Shown: in pieces, positions 26,327 to 36,602 of the stretch
Numbering within the stretch: the stretch's first letter is position 1
Layout of the letters: each line of letters begins with the position of its first letter
Source of the DNA: Laspinema palackyanum D2a
GTDB taxonomy: Bacteria; Cyanobacteriota; Cyanobacteriia; Cyanobacteriales; Laspinemataceae
Length of the DNA stretch: 64,000 nucleotides
Direction of reading: 5' to 3'
Assembly: GCA_025370845.1 (NCBI GenBank)
Contig: JAMXFF010000015.1
Coordinates: 62,001 to 126,000, forward strand
Notes under the pieces: generated by a model
What the model was told of the DNA's origin: nothing
Databases searched by the model: none
The model's input: only the letters and a program-made list of their open reading frames with translations
Made by a program: the position numbers and the translations under genes

Positions 26327-27847
26327 ATGTTGAAATTGACTCGCGATCGCCTTTACAAATCCCTGAAATCGCTGAATCTGCTGGGATTGATGCTGATGTT
26401 GGTTACTGTGCCGTCTCCGGTGAAGGGACAAACGCCGCCATCCTCTCCACCCCAGCGCTTTTGTCAGTCGCAGTTAGAACCGACGATCGCCGGGATTATT
26501 AATCGTCCTGAATTGCGGCGCGCCCGATGGGGTATTCTGGTGGAAACGTTGGATATCCGAGGCGATCGCACCCTTTATCGGCGCGATTCTGAGCAGTTTT
26601 TCATTCCCGCATCAACGGCCAAATTGCTCACAAGTGCGGCAGCGTTACAGCATCTCGGTCCTGACTTTCGGATTCGCACCTCAATTTATGGTTTTAATCC
26701 AACTGGGGACCAGATTGAGTCTCTGCGGATTGTCGGACGAGGTGACCCGACGATTGGGAAAACTCAGTTAGAGGCGATCGCCCAACAATTGCAGCAACAA
26801 GGCATCCGTCAAGTTGGCGAACTGATTGGGGAAGATAGTTATTTCATCGGGTCTCCCGTCCATCCTAACTGGGAATGGGAAGATGTCCAGGCGGGATATG
26901 GTGCACCCGTCAACAGTCTAATTTTCAATCAAAATAGTGTTGATTTTACCTTGACTCCCCAGGGATTAGGACAACCTTTATCGCTGACTTGGGCGAATCC
27001 TACGGAACAAACCCGATGGCAAATTGAGAATCGTTCCATGACGGTTTCCACGGATTCCCGGGAATTTTTGGCAGTGGGGAGAGAGTTTAACCGACCGCTT
27101 GTGCGAGTCTCGGGTCAGTTGCACGTCGGATCACCGGCAGAAGAGGTTTCGATTTCTGTTGCGGAACCTGCGGAGAACTTTTTAGGGTATTTCCGCCAAG
27201 CGTTGAATGGGGTGGGAATTACTACAGGACGGGAGATGGTGAGTGACCAGTTTAGAAATCTGCCGAATCAGCAAGAATTAGCGGCGATCGTCTCACCTCC
27301 CTTGTCTGAAATGACGGTGGAAGTTTTGCAAAAGAGCAACAATCTTTATACAGAAATCTTGTTGCGATCGCTCGGCGCAAATCCCCAAGGCAAAGGCAAC
27401 AATCCCCTTCCAGAAGAGACTCGGGAGGCGGGTTTACAGGTGTTGAAAGCGGCTTTAACCGAGTTGGGAGTCGATCCGACCAGTTACGATTTAGTCGATG
27501 CTTCTGGACTCTCTCGCCGGAACCTCGTCAGTCCCGAATCTCTGGTGCAAACCCTGCGGGGGATGGCGGGTTCTCCTTATTTTGAGATTTACCGGGAAGC
27601 GTTACCCTTAGCGGGGGTGAGTGGTACGTTGCGGACCCGATTTCGGAATACCCCGGCGGCGCAAACGGTCCGGGCCAAAACGGGGACGTTAACGGGGGTA
27701 TCGGGTTTATCCGGGTATGTTCCCAATTCGGAATATGATACGTTATTGTTTAGCATTCTGGTCAATCAATCGGACCAATCCTCGGCCATGTTAAGAACGG
27801 CGATCGATGAAATTGTGGTGTTGTTGACGCGATTGGAACGCTGCTAA
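26327..27847 (+). CDS. D-alanyl-D-alanine carboxypeptidase/endopeptidase, PBP4 (S13) family
   Basis: Periplasmic peptidoglycan enzyme that trims D-Ala from pentapeptides or cuts cross-links. With the ATG at 26327 it is 506 residues and begins with a normal signal peptide (LKLTRDRLYKSLKSLNLLG then a hydrophobic run and a cut near VKGQ); a frame from GTG at 26273 adds 18 hydrophobic residues and seems less likely. Active-site motifs: S96-TAK (FFIPASTAK), S337-N-N, and K451-T-G (RAKTGTLTG). Family S13 (DacB-like) proteins have a large insert between the first two motifs, as here. Confidence 0.92.
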   Translation: MLKLTRDRLYKSLKSLNLLGLMLMLVTVPSPVKGQTPPSSPPQRFCQSQLEPTIAGIINRPELRRARWGILVETLDIRGDRTLYRRDSEQFFIPASTAKLLTSAAALQHLGPDFRIRTSIYGFNPTGDQIESLRIVGRGDPTIGKTQLEAIAQQLQQQGIRQVGELIGEDSYFIGSPVHPNWEWEDVQAGYGAPVNSLIFNQNSVDFTLTPQGLGQPLSLTWANPTEQTRWQIENRSMTVSTDSREFLAVGREFNRPLVRVSGQLHVGSPAEEVSISVAEPAENFLGYFRQALNGVGITTGREMVSDQFRNLPNQQELAAIVSPPLSEMTVEVLQKSNNLYTEILLRSLGANPQGKGNNPLPEETREAGLQVLKAALTELGVDPTSYDLVDASGLSRRNLVSPESLVQTLRGMAGSPYFEIYREALPLAGVSGTLRTRFRNTPAAQTVRAKTGTLTGVSGLSGYVPNSEYDTLLFSILVNQSDQSSAMLRTAIDEIVVLLTRLERC

Positions 27848-28640
27848 TTTTAGAGGTGCTTTCTACTTTTTGGGACTTGCCCCCTGCCCCAATAGTAGGG
27901 GGTCGAACCCTCCCATGAGGCCAGGGAAACGGAAAAAAACTCTCCATAGTTTTAGGAAAATTAACAATTTCCCGAACAAGGCGATCGCCTCAACCGAGAG
28001 GCGACAGGGACAGCGCCTCTTTGAGCGGTTGTGGAAAAAAATGAACGGGGCCAATCCGTACAGGGGGGATGACTTGACAAAGCCTAGATTAGAAATTAGT
28101 CTAATAAAGACCAAATAACCAACAATTTACATCCTCCCTTTTGAACTTATCAAAACTTATCAAAACTTAACCTCCTAAATCGCACCCACCCGTAAAAATA
28201 CATAACCCCGACCCTGGGCTGAAAGTGGCGAATTTCATCCTGTAGAGGGAGTGATCGCCTTTGTAAATCCCTTGGAAAATTCTGCGCCCCTCTCTTTTTG
28301 AAAACAGGGGGGGCTGCGTTTCATCCTTAGAAGAATGATTTAAGCTAAATATATAGAGATATCTATTTAATTAAGGAAAGAGTCGGAAAAATAGAGCCGG
28401 GGTCAACCCAAACCCCAAGACCCCAAAATGCGATCGCCCCGGGGTGAATATTGAGCAATTTGGGCCATGAAACACCACGAGGGAAATCGCACCGGATCCA
28501 GGGGTGAAAGAACTTCTATAGACCCAAGAGCAACTGGGGTAGAGAGGAAACCAGGGGGGCCATCTGCCGAAGAACGCTCCCTACTCCGACGCTGTGATGA
28601 ACCATAATGATAGACGGAGCTGCAACCACAAGGGTGAATT
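27848..28640. other. 793-bp intergenic region, no supported gene
   Basis: A bulged hairpin CAACCG-AGAGGCG (27991-28003) with CGCCTCT (28014-28020) and CGGTTG (28026-28031) could end the carboxypeptidase transcript. TTGACA occurs at 28074-28079 but without a well-spaced -10. An AT-rich stretch at about 28330-28380 may be the kinase promoter. Open frames here look random. Confidence 0.45.
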
Positions 28641-31600
28641 ATGAACTGCATTTTGCTCCTAATCGAGGAACAACAAACCCGTCACCTGCTCATCCAGCAG
28701 TTAGGACAACATTACCAAGTCATAACCGCAGAGCCAAACCCGGTGGAGAGGGTGGCGGGTGAAGTCCACCGAAGCTGGAATCGCCTAGACTTGTGCATTG
28801 GCGATCGCCTCGGGTTGGACGCTTACCAGGGGTTTTGGGAAAGGGGAAACCCCTGCCAAGCTCAGGAATTTCCCCTGTTGCTGGTGATTCACCCCGGAGA
28901 GTGGGGAATGTTGCAATCCTATCCCGGGGAAGAAGGTGCAACTGGGGAGCAAACCCTTGGAATCAGGAGATATGACGATGCGATCGCCGCACCGATCCAG
29001 CAAGAGGAACTCTTATGGAGAGTGGAAAAACTCTTGAGCGCCAGCCTTTGGGATCTCCATCGAGAGTCTCCCTCCAGCCTGGATACCCCTCCCCCCAACC
29101 CACCGGAATCCGCGATCGCCCGCAGCCCCTATTTACAAGGCCATCAACAACAAAACGATCAACTCTTCCGGTCCTTTGTGGAAGAAATCCGTGACTACGC
29201 CATTTTTCTGCTGGATTCAAGGGGAAGGATTGCCAGTTGGAATCGAGGCGCACAGAGACTGCTGGGCTATTCCTCTGCGGAGATTATCGGCCATCACTTC
29301 TCCTGTTTTTATCCCCAGGAAGATATTGCCACGGGCAAACCCCAGCAAGAACTCCAACTGGTTGCTACAGCGGGACAATGTGAAGATGAAGGATGGCGCA
29401 GGCGACGGAATGGAACGCGGTTTTGGGCCAATATCACCCTCTCGGCATTGCAAGACGCTCAGGGAGAATTAGTGGGATTTTCCGTGATTGCCCATGATCT
29501 GAGCGATCGCAAAGCCGTAGAAATGGAACTCTGTTCCCTCAACCGTGCCCTCACCACCATCTGGGAATGCAACCAAGTCGTCGTCCGTGCCCAGGAAGAA
29601 TCCGAACTCCTCCACGAGATCTGCCGGATCATCGTCGAAACCGGGGGCTATCGACTCGCTTGGGTCGCCTTATTTGAAGCGGAAGAACCGGCGCAATCAG
29701 GACAACAACGACCCCTGCAACCCGCCGCCTTCGCCGGAAATGCCCAAGAGTATTTACAACAAATCCAGGCATCCTGGAAACCGCACCCCGAAGGTGCAGG
29801 CATGACCCGCACCTGCATTCAGACGGGGAAATATTGCTTGGTGCAGAATATCCAAACCGACCCCAGTTTTGCCCCCTGGCGAGAATTGGCCCTCAACCAA
29901 GGGTTGCGCTCCACCATTGCCCTACCCCTGATTGGCAAAGACAAAACCTTTGGTGCCCTGCGGATTTATTCAGGAACCGCCAATGCCTTTGATATTGCCG
30001 AAGTGGAACTCTTAGGAGAACTCGCCAATGACCTCGCCTACGGCATTGTCGCCCTGCGCGATCGCGCCGAACGCCAAAAAGCCGAATCCGCCCTCGCCAA
30101 AAGCGAAGAGCGTTACCGTCGGTTAGTTGAACTCTCCCCAGAAGCCATAATCGTCCACAGTTGCGGCAAAATCGACTTTATTAACACCGCCGGAGCTAAA
30201 CTCCTCGGGGCCAGCACCCCGTCCGCCTTGGTGGGGTTACCCCTCCTGGATTTCGTGCATCCAGACAAACGCGCCCTGGTGGAGGAACGAATTGAGCAAA
30301 TTTTAACCGAACATCAAGCCGTTCCCTTTATCGAACAACAGTTTTTGCGCGTCGATGGGACCATCGTGCCCGTGGAACTAGCCGCCACCCCCATTGGCGA
30401 AAACAACGGCATCTTAAACCTGCTCACCGTGGCCCGGGATTTGAGCGATCGCAAGCGGATGGAGGCTGCCTTACGCGCCAGCGAGGAACTCCACCGGATC
30501 ACCCTGAGCAATATCTCCGAAGCCGTGTTTATCACCGATCGCAATGGGGCGCTGACCTATATCAGTCCCGCAGTGCGCTTCATCTGTGACTATTCCGTAG
30601 AAGAAGCCCAACAATGGGGCCATATTAGCCACCTCCTCGGCGATCACCTGTTTGCAGGAGAAGAGGAACTGGAGCGTTTAGGGGAAATTCACAACTTAGA
30701 ACGGACCATCCTGGATAAACAAGGGAACCCCAGGACCTTACTGGTGAGCGTCAAACCCGTGGAGATCGAACGGGGAACCCTGCTTTATACCTGCCGGGAT
30801 ATCACCGAACGCAAACAAGCCGAAGAGGCACTGCGCGAGAGTGAACATCGATTCCGCACTACCTTCGAGGGGGCGGCGATCGGGATGAAAATCACCGATT
30901 TAGAAGGACGATTTCTGCAAACTAACCCGGCACTCCAGGGGATGCTGGGGTATAGTCACGCTCAGTTGCGCGACTTCAGCTTTGATTCAATTACTTATTC
31001 CGAGGACCTGCCCACCAGCCGACAACTGTTTCAGGAACTGCTCGCCGGTAAGCGCGATCGCTACCAACTGGAAAAACGCTACATCCATGCTCAAGGTCAC
31101 TGCGTCTGGGTCCGACTGAGTGTCTCTTCGATTCGAGATACCCAAAACTGCTGGCAATTTGCGATCGGCTTAGTCGAGGATATCACCGAGCGCAAACAAG
31201 CAGAAGAAGAACTCCGACTCTACCGCAACCACCTCGAAGAACTGGTGGCGGAACGGACTGCCGAACTCCAGCGGATCAACGAACGCTTAAGAACCGAAAT
31301 CTCCCGACGAGAACAAGCCCAGCAAGCCTTAATCCGCGTTACCCAAGCGGTCGAAAGTACCAGTGATGCAGTCCTAACCATCGATATTACCGGGCAAGCC
31401 ATCTATCATAACCGCGCCTTTTTAGAGTTATTTGAATGCACCGTTGAAGAACTCAATCAGGCCGGTGGACTGCCCTCTTTATTTGCCGATTCCTCCTTGG
31501 GTCAAGAGGTATTTAATCTCATTCACCAGGGAAATAGTTGGAGTTCAGAAGTGCTGATGCGCGGGCAAACTCATCGGTCCTTTGTCTTACCCCTAGGAAT

Positions 31601-33809
31601 CGATCACAGTACCCTCAATACGATTTCAATCTGGCTGCGCGCCGATGCAGTGACCGACGAAAACAATCAACGAGTCGGTTCGATCTGTGTCTTAACCGAT
31701 ATTACCGACCGTAAACAGACTGAGGCCGCCTTGCGAGAAAGTGAAGATCAATTGCGAACCTTAATTAATGCCATGCCGGATGCCATCTGTTTTAAAGATG
31801 GTCGCGGGGCTTGGTTAGAAGCCAATCAAGCCATCCTGAAAATCTTTGACATGGCAGATTTGGATTATCAGGGGAAAACCGATACCGAGATTGCAGAGTT
31901 AAACTCGTTTTATCGCGAGGCGTTTTTAGAGTGCGAACGGTCCGATGAGGAGGCGTGGAAACATGGGATTCTCTCCCATAAAGAAGAAGTGATTCCCCTT
32001 CCTGATGGCTCTGAGGTGATTTTAGATACCCTAAAAGTGCCACTGTTTCACAGCGATGGCAGTCGCAAAGGATTAGTTGTGATTGGGCGGGATGTGACGG
32101 AACGCAAACAGGTGGAGGAGGAACGTCTGCGTCTGGCTTCCATTGTGGAGTCTTCCGATGATGCGATTATTGGGAAGACCTTAGATGGGATGATTTTAAG
32201 CTGGAATGCCGGTGCTCAGAGAATTTATGGCTATACTGCCGAGGAAGTAAAGGGGCGATCGATTTCAATTTTGATTTTGCCCGATCGCCAAGAGAGCGAG
32301 TTACGCCTGTTGGAAGGGATTCGCCAAGGTTCGAGTATTGATCATTATGAAACGGTACATTTGAAGAAAGAGGGCTCGCCGATCTATGTGTCCCTGACCA
32401 TTTCTCCGATTAAAGATGCCGCAGGTCGGATTACCGGGGTTTCGACGATCGCCCGGGATGTGACGGACCTCAAGCGCGTTGAGGATTCCCTGGAACGTCT
32501 GCGCCATCAAAATGAGTTGATTTTAAATTCCGCCGGAGAAGGCATCTGCGGCATGGATATTCGCGGCAATACCACTTTTATCAATCCCGCTGCTACAAAA
32601 ATGTTGGGATATTCGATGGGGGAATTGTTGGGCGCACCGTTGACGATGATTTTGGGATCCAACTTTCTGGCCCAGGACCCGGGTGATCCTCGCGATGGGG
32701 GTGGAGACTGTTTAGCGCCTCCACTCTATGCGGCAATTTCCGATGGGTCAGTTCATCACGGCACTGCGGTGTTTTGGCGCAAGGATGGCACGAGTTTTCC
32801 CGTGGAATATATCACGACCCCGATTCAAGAACAAAATGAAATCAAAGGGGCGGTCCTCACCTTCAAGGATATTACGGAACGTCAGGGAGTGGAACGGATG
32901 AAGGATGAATTCATTTCGGTGGTGAGTCACGAACTGCGAACCCCTTTGACTTCGATTCGCGGGTCTTTGGGTCTGCTGGCGAATGGACTGCTGGAGTCTT
33001 ATCCGGAAAAGGCAGGGCGAATGTTACAGATTGCGGTGTCCAATACCGATCGCCTGGTGCGCTTGATTAATGACATTCTGGATTTAGAGCGCATCCAGTC
33101 GGGTAAAGTGACGATGGTTGAGCAGTGGTGCAATGCTGCTGATTTGACGATCTTAGCCGCAGATGCCATGCGGACAATGGCGGATAAGGCGGGGGTTACC
33201 ATCTGTGTCAACCCCATTCCGGTGCAACTGTGGGCGGATCCCGATCGCATTTTTCAAGTCTTGACCAATTTGCTGAGTAATGCGCTCAAGTTTTCCTCAG
33301 AAGGGGGTCAGGTCTGGTTGTCCGCCTCTCTCACTTCTGCCGGAGATCCGGATTTCCTCGCTTCACCGAGTCCGGAAGTGCTGTTTCAGATTAAAGATCA
33401 GGGACGGGGTATTCCTCGGGATAAACTAGAGACAATTTTTGAACGCTTCCAACAAGTTGATGCCTCGGATTCTCGCAAGAAGGGGGGGACTGGGTTGGGT
33501 TTAGCGATTTGTCGCAGTATTGTCGAACATCACGGTGGGCAGATTTGGGTAGAAAGTGTGGTCGGTGAGGGCAGTTCGTTCTATTTCACTCTGCCCGTGG
33601 AACGGCCCAATTCTGACTCAGGGGAGGAAAATTGCGATTTGACTGGGGCCGCTACCCAGGACTTAGGGATTGCGGTAGAATCAGGCGATCGCCGGGAAGA
33701 ACGGTTGCCTCAGGATCATCTGGGACCCGCCCACCCAGACCCGAGGGCTAACTTGTCTACCCCCTCGCCGATTGTGGAGGTGATTGCGCGATTGAAACCG
33801 CGATCGTGA
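28641..33809 (+). CDS. multi-PAS sensor histidine kinase (eight PAS, one GAF)
   Basis: A 1722-residue cytosolic kinase with no transmembrane segment. N-terminal about 140 residues look like a degenerate receiver (MNCILLLIEEQQTRHLLIQQ) without a clear phospho-Asp. Then: PAS (about 175-290), GAF (300-475), PAS at about 490-610, 615-730 and 735-855, a coiled coil (860-900), PAS at about 905-1030, 1035-1160, 1160-1285 and 1285-1420; most end in the DITERK-type motif. HisKA has the phospho-His at H1430 (VVSHELRTPLTS); HATPase (about 1535-1655) has N, G1 (DQGRGI) and G2 (GTGLGL) boxes. The ligand is unknown. A single-domain receiver gene follows 414 bp later and is the likely partner. Confidence 0.93.
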   Translation: MNCILLLIEEQQTRHLLIQQLGQHYQVITAEPNPVERVAGEVHRSWNRLDLCIGDRLGLDAYQGFWERGNPCQAQEFPLLLVIHPGEWGMLQSYPGEEGATGEQTLGIRRYDDAIAAPIQQEELLWRVEKLLSASLWDLHRESPSSLDTPPPNPPESAIARSPYLQGHQQQNDQLFRSFVEEIRDYAIFLLDSRGRIASWNRGAQRLLGYSSAEIIGHHFSCFYPQEDIATGKPQQELQLVATAGQCEDEGWRRRRNGTRFWANITLSALQDAQGELVGFSVIAHDLSDRKAVEMELCSLNRALTTIWECNQVVVRAQEESELLHEICRIIVETGGYRLAWVALFEAEEPAQSGQQRPLQPAAFAGNAQEYLQQIQASWKPHPEGAGMTRTCIQTGKYCLVQNIQTDPSFAPWRELALNQGLRSTIALPLIGKDKTFGALRIYSGTANAFDIAEVELLGELANDLAYGIVALRDRAERQKAESALAKSEERYRRLVELSPEAIIVHSCGKIDFINTAGAKLLGASTPSALVGLPLLDFVHPDKRALVEERIEQILTEHQAVPFIEQQFLRVDGTIVPVELAATPIGENNGILNLLTVARDLSDRKRMEAALRASEELHRITLSNISEAVFITDRNGALTYISPAVRFICDYSVEEAQQWGHISHLLGDHLFAGEEELERLGEIHNLERTILDKQGNPRTLLVSVKPVEIERGTLLYTCRDITERKQAEEALRESEHRFRTTFEGAAIGMKITDLEGRFLQTNPALQGMLGYSHAQLRDFSFDSITYSEDLPTSRQLFQELLAGKRDRYQLEKRYIHAQGHCVWVRLSVSSIRDTQNCWQFAIGLVEDITERKQAEEELRLYRNHLEELVAERTAELQRINERLRTEISRREQAQQALIRVTQAVESTSDAVLTIDITGQAIYHNRAFLELFECTVEELNQAGGLPSLFADSSLGQEVFNLIHQGNSWSSEVLMRGQTHRSFVLPLGIDHSTLNTISIWLRADAVTDENNQRVGSICVLTDITDRKQTEAALRESEDQLRTLINAMPDAICFKDGRGAWLEANQAILKIFDMADLDYQGKTDTEIAELNSFYREAFLECERSDEEAWKHGILSHKEEVIPLPDGSEVILDTLKVPLFHSDGSRKGLVVIGRDVTERKQVEEERLRLASIVESSDDAIIGKTLDGMILSWNAGAQRIYGYTAEEVKGRSISILILPDRQESELRLLEGIRQGSSIDHYETVHLKKEGSPIYVSLTISPIKDAAGRITGVSTIARDVTDLKRVEDSLERLRHQNELILNSAGEGICGMDIRGNTTFINPAATKMLGYSMGELLGAPLTMILGSNFLAQDPGDPRDGGGDCLAPPLYAAISDGSVHHGTAVFWRKDGTSFPVEYITTPIQEQNEIKGAVLTFKDITERQGVERMKDEFISVVSHELRTPLTSIRGSLGLLANGLLESYPEKAGRMLQIAVSNTDRLVRLINDILDLERIQSGKVTMVEQWCNAADLTILAADAMRTMADKAGVTICVNPIPVQLWADPDRIFQVLTNLLSNALKFSSEGGQVWLSASLTSAGDPDFLASPSPEVLFQIKDQGRGIPRDKLETIFERFQQVDASDSRKKGGTGLGLAICRSIVEHHGGQIWVESVVGEGSSFYFTLPVERPNSDSGEENCDLTGAATQDLGIAVESGDRREERLPQDHLGPAHPDPRANLSTPSPIVEVIARLKPRS

Positions 33810-34223
33810 TTTTACTGAATCTTTGCACTCCTTCTGTCTGGGTGGGAGAGGCGATCGCTGGGCGAGTTCGGGGGATCCCTGAAGAGCAGCAAGTTGGCCG
33901 GTGGGTGAACTCTTCCCCGTTAAAAAAATAGAGAAGCTGTTTCCCCCATCAAGGCATTCCGGCGATCGCCCGTTCAGGGATTCCCAACGGAACCCTCTGC
34001 GAATGCCTGATCATCTTGTCCTCTCGTCCTGGCGCAATCGGCTACATTGTCTCTTAAATCTTCCGGCGAAAGGAAGCAATCCTGTGATGATGTCCCGATA
34101 TTGTCAAAGTTTTCTCCGACAACTGGAAAACTCAAGCTCAAAGATATTTCTTCCCTGTATCATTTTTAATGTTTCGTTCCGGTTCGTCCCTGTTAGGGCG
34201 TCCATTTTTTTCAGGAGGTTTGC
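33810..34223. other. 414-bp spacer between kinase and response regulator
   Basis: No strong gene or hairpin. An open frame (33901-34227) overlaps the regulator start but has no recognisable similarity and no ribosome site. TTTTTTTCAGGAGG immediately before 34224 provides the regulator's ribosome site. Confidence 0.4.
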
Positions 34224-34604
34224 GTGAGTTTGAAACGAATTTTAGTGATTGATGATGAAGACGATATCCGGGAAGTGGCTCAACTCAGCCTGGAAATGGT
34301 TGGAGGCTGGGAAGTGCTCACCGCCAGTTCCGGTCATGAGGGACTCCAGGTGGCTGAAGCCAAACAGCCGGATGCGATTCTCTTGGATGTGATGATGCCA
34401 GATATGGATGGCCCTGCTACGTTTAAAAAACTCCAGGCTAATCCCTCAACCCAACAAATTCCAGTAATTTTGCTCACCGCAAAAGTGCTTTATGCCGATC
34501 AACGCCGCTTTTCAGAACTGGGGGTCAACTCGGTGATTGCCAAGCCATTTGAACCCATGAATCTAGCCGCTCAGGTGGCCTCAGCTCTCGGTTGGGAACC
34601 CTAA
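34224..34604 (+). CDS. single-domain response regulator (CheY-like)
   Basis: A 126-residue receiver with no output domain. The acidic pocket is D10-D11-E12 (VIDDEDD), the phospho-acceptor is D55 (ILLDVMMPDMDG), followed by the conserved Thr (LLTAK) and Lys (VIAKPFEP). The start is GTG at 34224 with AGGAGG about 8 bases upstream. Its position after the multi-PAS kinase makes it that kinase's probable phosphorylation partner or relay intermediate. The C-terminal form (KPFEPMNLAAQVASALGW) is common for receivers encoded next to cyanobacterial hybrid kinases. Confidence 0.92.
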   Translation: MSLKRILVIDDEDDIREVAQLSLEMVGGWEVLTASSGHEGLQVAEAKQPDAILLDVMMPDMDGPATFKKLQANPSTQQIPVILLTAKVLYADQRRFSELGVNSVIAKPFEPMNLAAQVASALGWEP

Positions 34605-34739
34605 TCTCCCCTATCCCAGATTGATTCACCACTTCTTTATCATTATGTTTTAAAATGTGTCCCCATGAGCGGTTCGTAAATTCTTTTTTGCGTACAATCA
34701 CCTTCATAAGTATAGAACCATATCTCGCGGAGCACCTTG

Positions 34740-34991
34740 ATGAAAATAGCAGAAACGATTGAACAAGCTTTTACTTCTTATTTGGAAAAGCTGGGAATTG
34801 CTTGGTGGATTGAAATCGTTACCGCAGAACCAACTTGTACTTACTACTTTGGCCCCTTTATGAGTGCCAAAGAAGCCGAGTGCTATAAAGGGGGCTACCT
34901 TGAGGATCTCGAAAGTGAAGGTGCTCAAGGATTTGCTGTCTACATTCACCGCTGTCAACCGACTGAACTCACCATCGCCCACGACCTGTAA
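34740..34991 (+). CDS. DUF1816 family protein
   Basis: An 83-residue soluble protein with the DUF1816 pattern (AWWIEIVTAEPTCTYYFGPF, SAKEAECYKGGYLEDLESEGAQG). The family is cyanobacterial; some members are related to phycobilisome linker CpcD-like domains, but its function is not settled. I use the ATG at 34740; a TTG directly before it is in frame and equally open. GGAG lies about 9 bases upstream. Single gene, followed by a long non-coding stretch. Confidence 0.83.
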   Translation: MKIAETIEQAFTSYLEKLGIAWWIEIVTAEPTCTYYFGPFMSAKEAECYKGGYLEDLESEGAQGFAVYIHRCQPTELTIAHDL

Positions 34992-35301
34992 AAGGAGCAA
35001 TTGCCAGTTTTAATCCCCTTTAGGTCTAACCATTTTTACCCCCAACCCCAGGCCGCTCATGAGGGAAGGGGGAATTTTTTGCGCTCTACATGATACCCCA
35101 GGAAAATTCAAGGTTGATCACGAGCCGCTCTCCCTGGACTCATCAATTTTTACCCACTATTTTAGGGGTGTCCTAATCTGAAACCCTCATTTTTTTACCC
35201 CAAAAACAATCCTAAACCCTAAATAAATTCCGATGAATTCATTCGAGTAAACTCTCGGGAGCCTAGTAGGGAGCGGCGGCATCCCTCTAGGTAGCGAGTC
35301 T

Positions 35302-35396
35302 CAATCCTGATGGCCATAAAATTCATCCGTGGGAGCATCTTGTTCCCTACTGCTGATCAGGAAAAATGGCTAGGGAGCAAGAGCCTCCCACTCCGC
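35302..35396. repeat. GGGAGCA-inverted repeat family, copy 1
   Basis: TCAATCCTGAT, CCATA(A/G)AATTCA and two facing GGGAGCA...CCCT hairpins occur here in degenerate form and again at 57448-57523. The two loci share order and spacing of these blocks, so they are copies of one element. Confidence 0.6.
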
Positions 35397-36278
35397 CTTG
35401 CCGAATTCTCCCATTCGGTTAGACGCCCTCTAGCGCAATTTTCAATGATTTGTAACCCAGTCCCCCAGGGGTGAAACCTCTTCTAGGGGAATCCAAACCC
35501 GAGAGGAGAGTTGCAACTAGAGAGGGTTTCTCCAAGAGATTTAGGACTACGATAGTGACCCTTGCTGGAATTTGACAAGGGTTCTCAACCGGAACAGATT
35601 CGTCCTACCGCAGCGCTTTCCCCATGCCTTTTTATGGGGCATTGATCGGGGCTTTCTTAATACCCAACTGCGGCAAGATGCGCTATCTAGTCAGGAGGGG
35701 GAAAGACCCCCTTTACCCTCATCACTCCATCGGTCCGGGGAGCGCATGGTTTCTGTACCCGGGGTTACACCATTGGCCAAAAAATCCCCCTGGAGCTTTC
35801 CCCTTTTTACCGTTCTTCCCCTTCTCCCCTCTAAAATAGCCTCCCGCCGTTTTTCTATAACAATTAGCGCCGTGAATTCCCTGAACCACCCGATGGCAAA
35901 AGCCCGCTAATCTGGTTACGGCCCGATAAATCAGGGTCAATTGATCCCGGAAGCGAGGCTTTACGGCCACTTAAACCCTGGCCATTTTTAGTCCTTGATT
36001 TGGCGAACCTTAAAATCATCCTTTAGATAGATTAAATCGCGATGATTTATCAATTTTTATTAACCCAGACAAGGGAAAGCCGGTTATTAGAAAAGGAAGA
36101 GGATTGACCTGTTATCATCCGGGTTAACCTGGATTCTCAGCCGATCCTCTGCGATCCCTCCCGGAAATCTTCAGAGTTCTCTAGGGAGCTGACGGCGAAA
36201 AAGAGGGAAAAAAGTCCTGATCCCCGGCGAAAAATGGTTGGCTGAAAAAAAAATAAAAAAATCTCAAAATTTAACCGG

Positions 36279-36297
36279 ATCTTCACGGTATCTTCAC
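36279..36297 (+). promoter_or_regulatory. direct repeat, PhoB/OmpR-type operator candidate
   Basis: ATCTTCAC occurs at 36279 and 36290: 7-bp TCTTCAC repeats with a 4-bp spacer, the 11-bp period of OmpR/PhoB-family sites. It lies 78 bp before the small membrane-protein gene. The repeat is clear; the binding factor is inference. Confidence 0.4.
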
Positions 36298-36374
36298 ATT
36301 CTTGCTTTAACTTCAATCATAGAGCTTAATTCAGCTCGGACTGTCCTAACGATAACTGCCAGGAGTCCCTAGCC

Positions 36375-36602
36375 ATGCCCGCCGCCTACCTAACCCTCTT
36401 AACCATCTCGATTGGCTCCGTATGGATTTACTTAAGAGCTTCGGCTGATGTTCCCTTTGTACTAGCAGCTTTAACAGCGGTGGTTTGCTTTATTTGGGGA
36501 TTCGCTTTGGCCCCTTGGCTAGTGCAGTTATTCATTATTGGACTCGTCCTCAGTTTAGATAAATTTTACCTTTCTAAAGCAGGCCGTCTGGGTGGAAATT
36601 AA
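36375..36602 (+). CDS. small membrane protein, hypothetical
   Basis: A 75-residue, very hydrophobic protein with two or three membrane helices (LTLLTISIGSVWIYL, FVLAALTAVVCFIWGFALA, LVQLFIIGLVLSL) and a short positively charged C-terminal end (DKFYLSKAGRLGGN). AGGAG lies about 13 bases before the ATG. I do not recognise the family. It may be thylakoid or plasma membrane. Operon with the following zinc-ribbon gene is possible (114-bp gap), though no link in function is evident. Confidence 0.72.
   Translation: MPAAYLTLLTISIGSVWIYLRASADVPFVLAALTAVVCFIWGFALAPWLVQLFIIGLVLSLDKFYLSKAGRLGGN

Larger units (their letters stand above)
34992..36374. other. 1.38-kb region without a supported gene
   Basis: The longest gene-free stretch of the window. 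It contains a repeat at 35302-35396 (see separate entry), several imperfect hairpins, a poly-A-rich stretch at about 36247-36265, and a pair of direct repeats at 36279-36297. Open frames at 35572-35910 (plus) and 35722-35970 (minus) overlap each other and look random. It may hide a small RNA or decayed gene. Confidence 0.45.

Noticed and set aside
33901..34227. 108-codon frame overlapping the response regulator start
   Set aside because: No domain, no ribosome site; low plausibility compared with the clear receiver gene.
35572..35970. Two overlapping opposite frames in the 1.38-kb region
   Set aside because: They exclude each other, neither has a family match, and both contain low-complexity runs.
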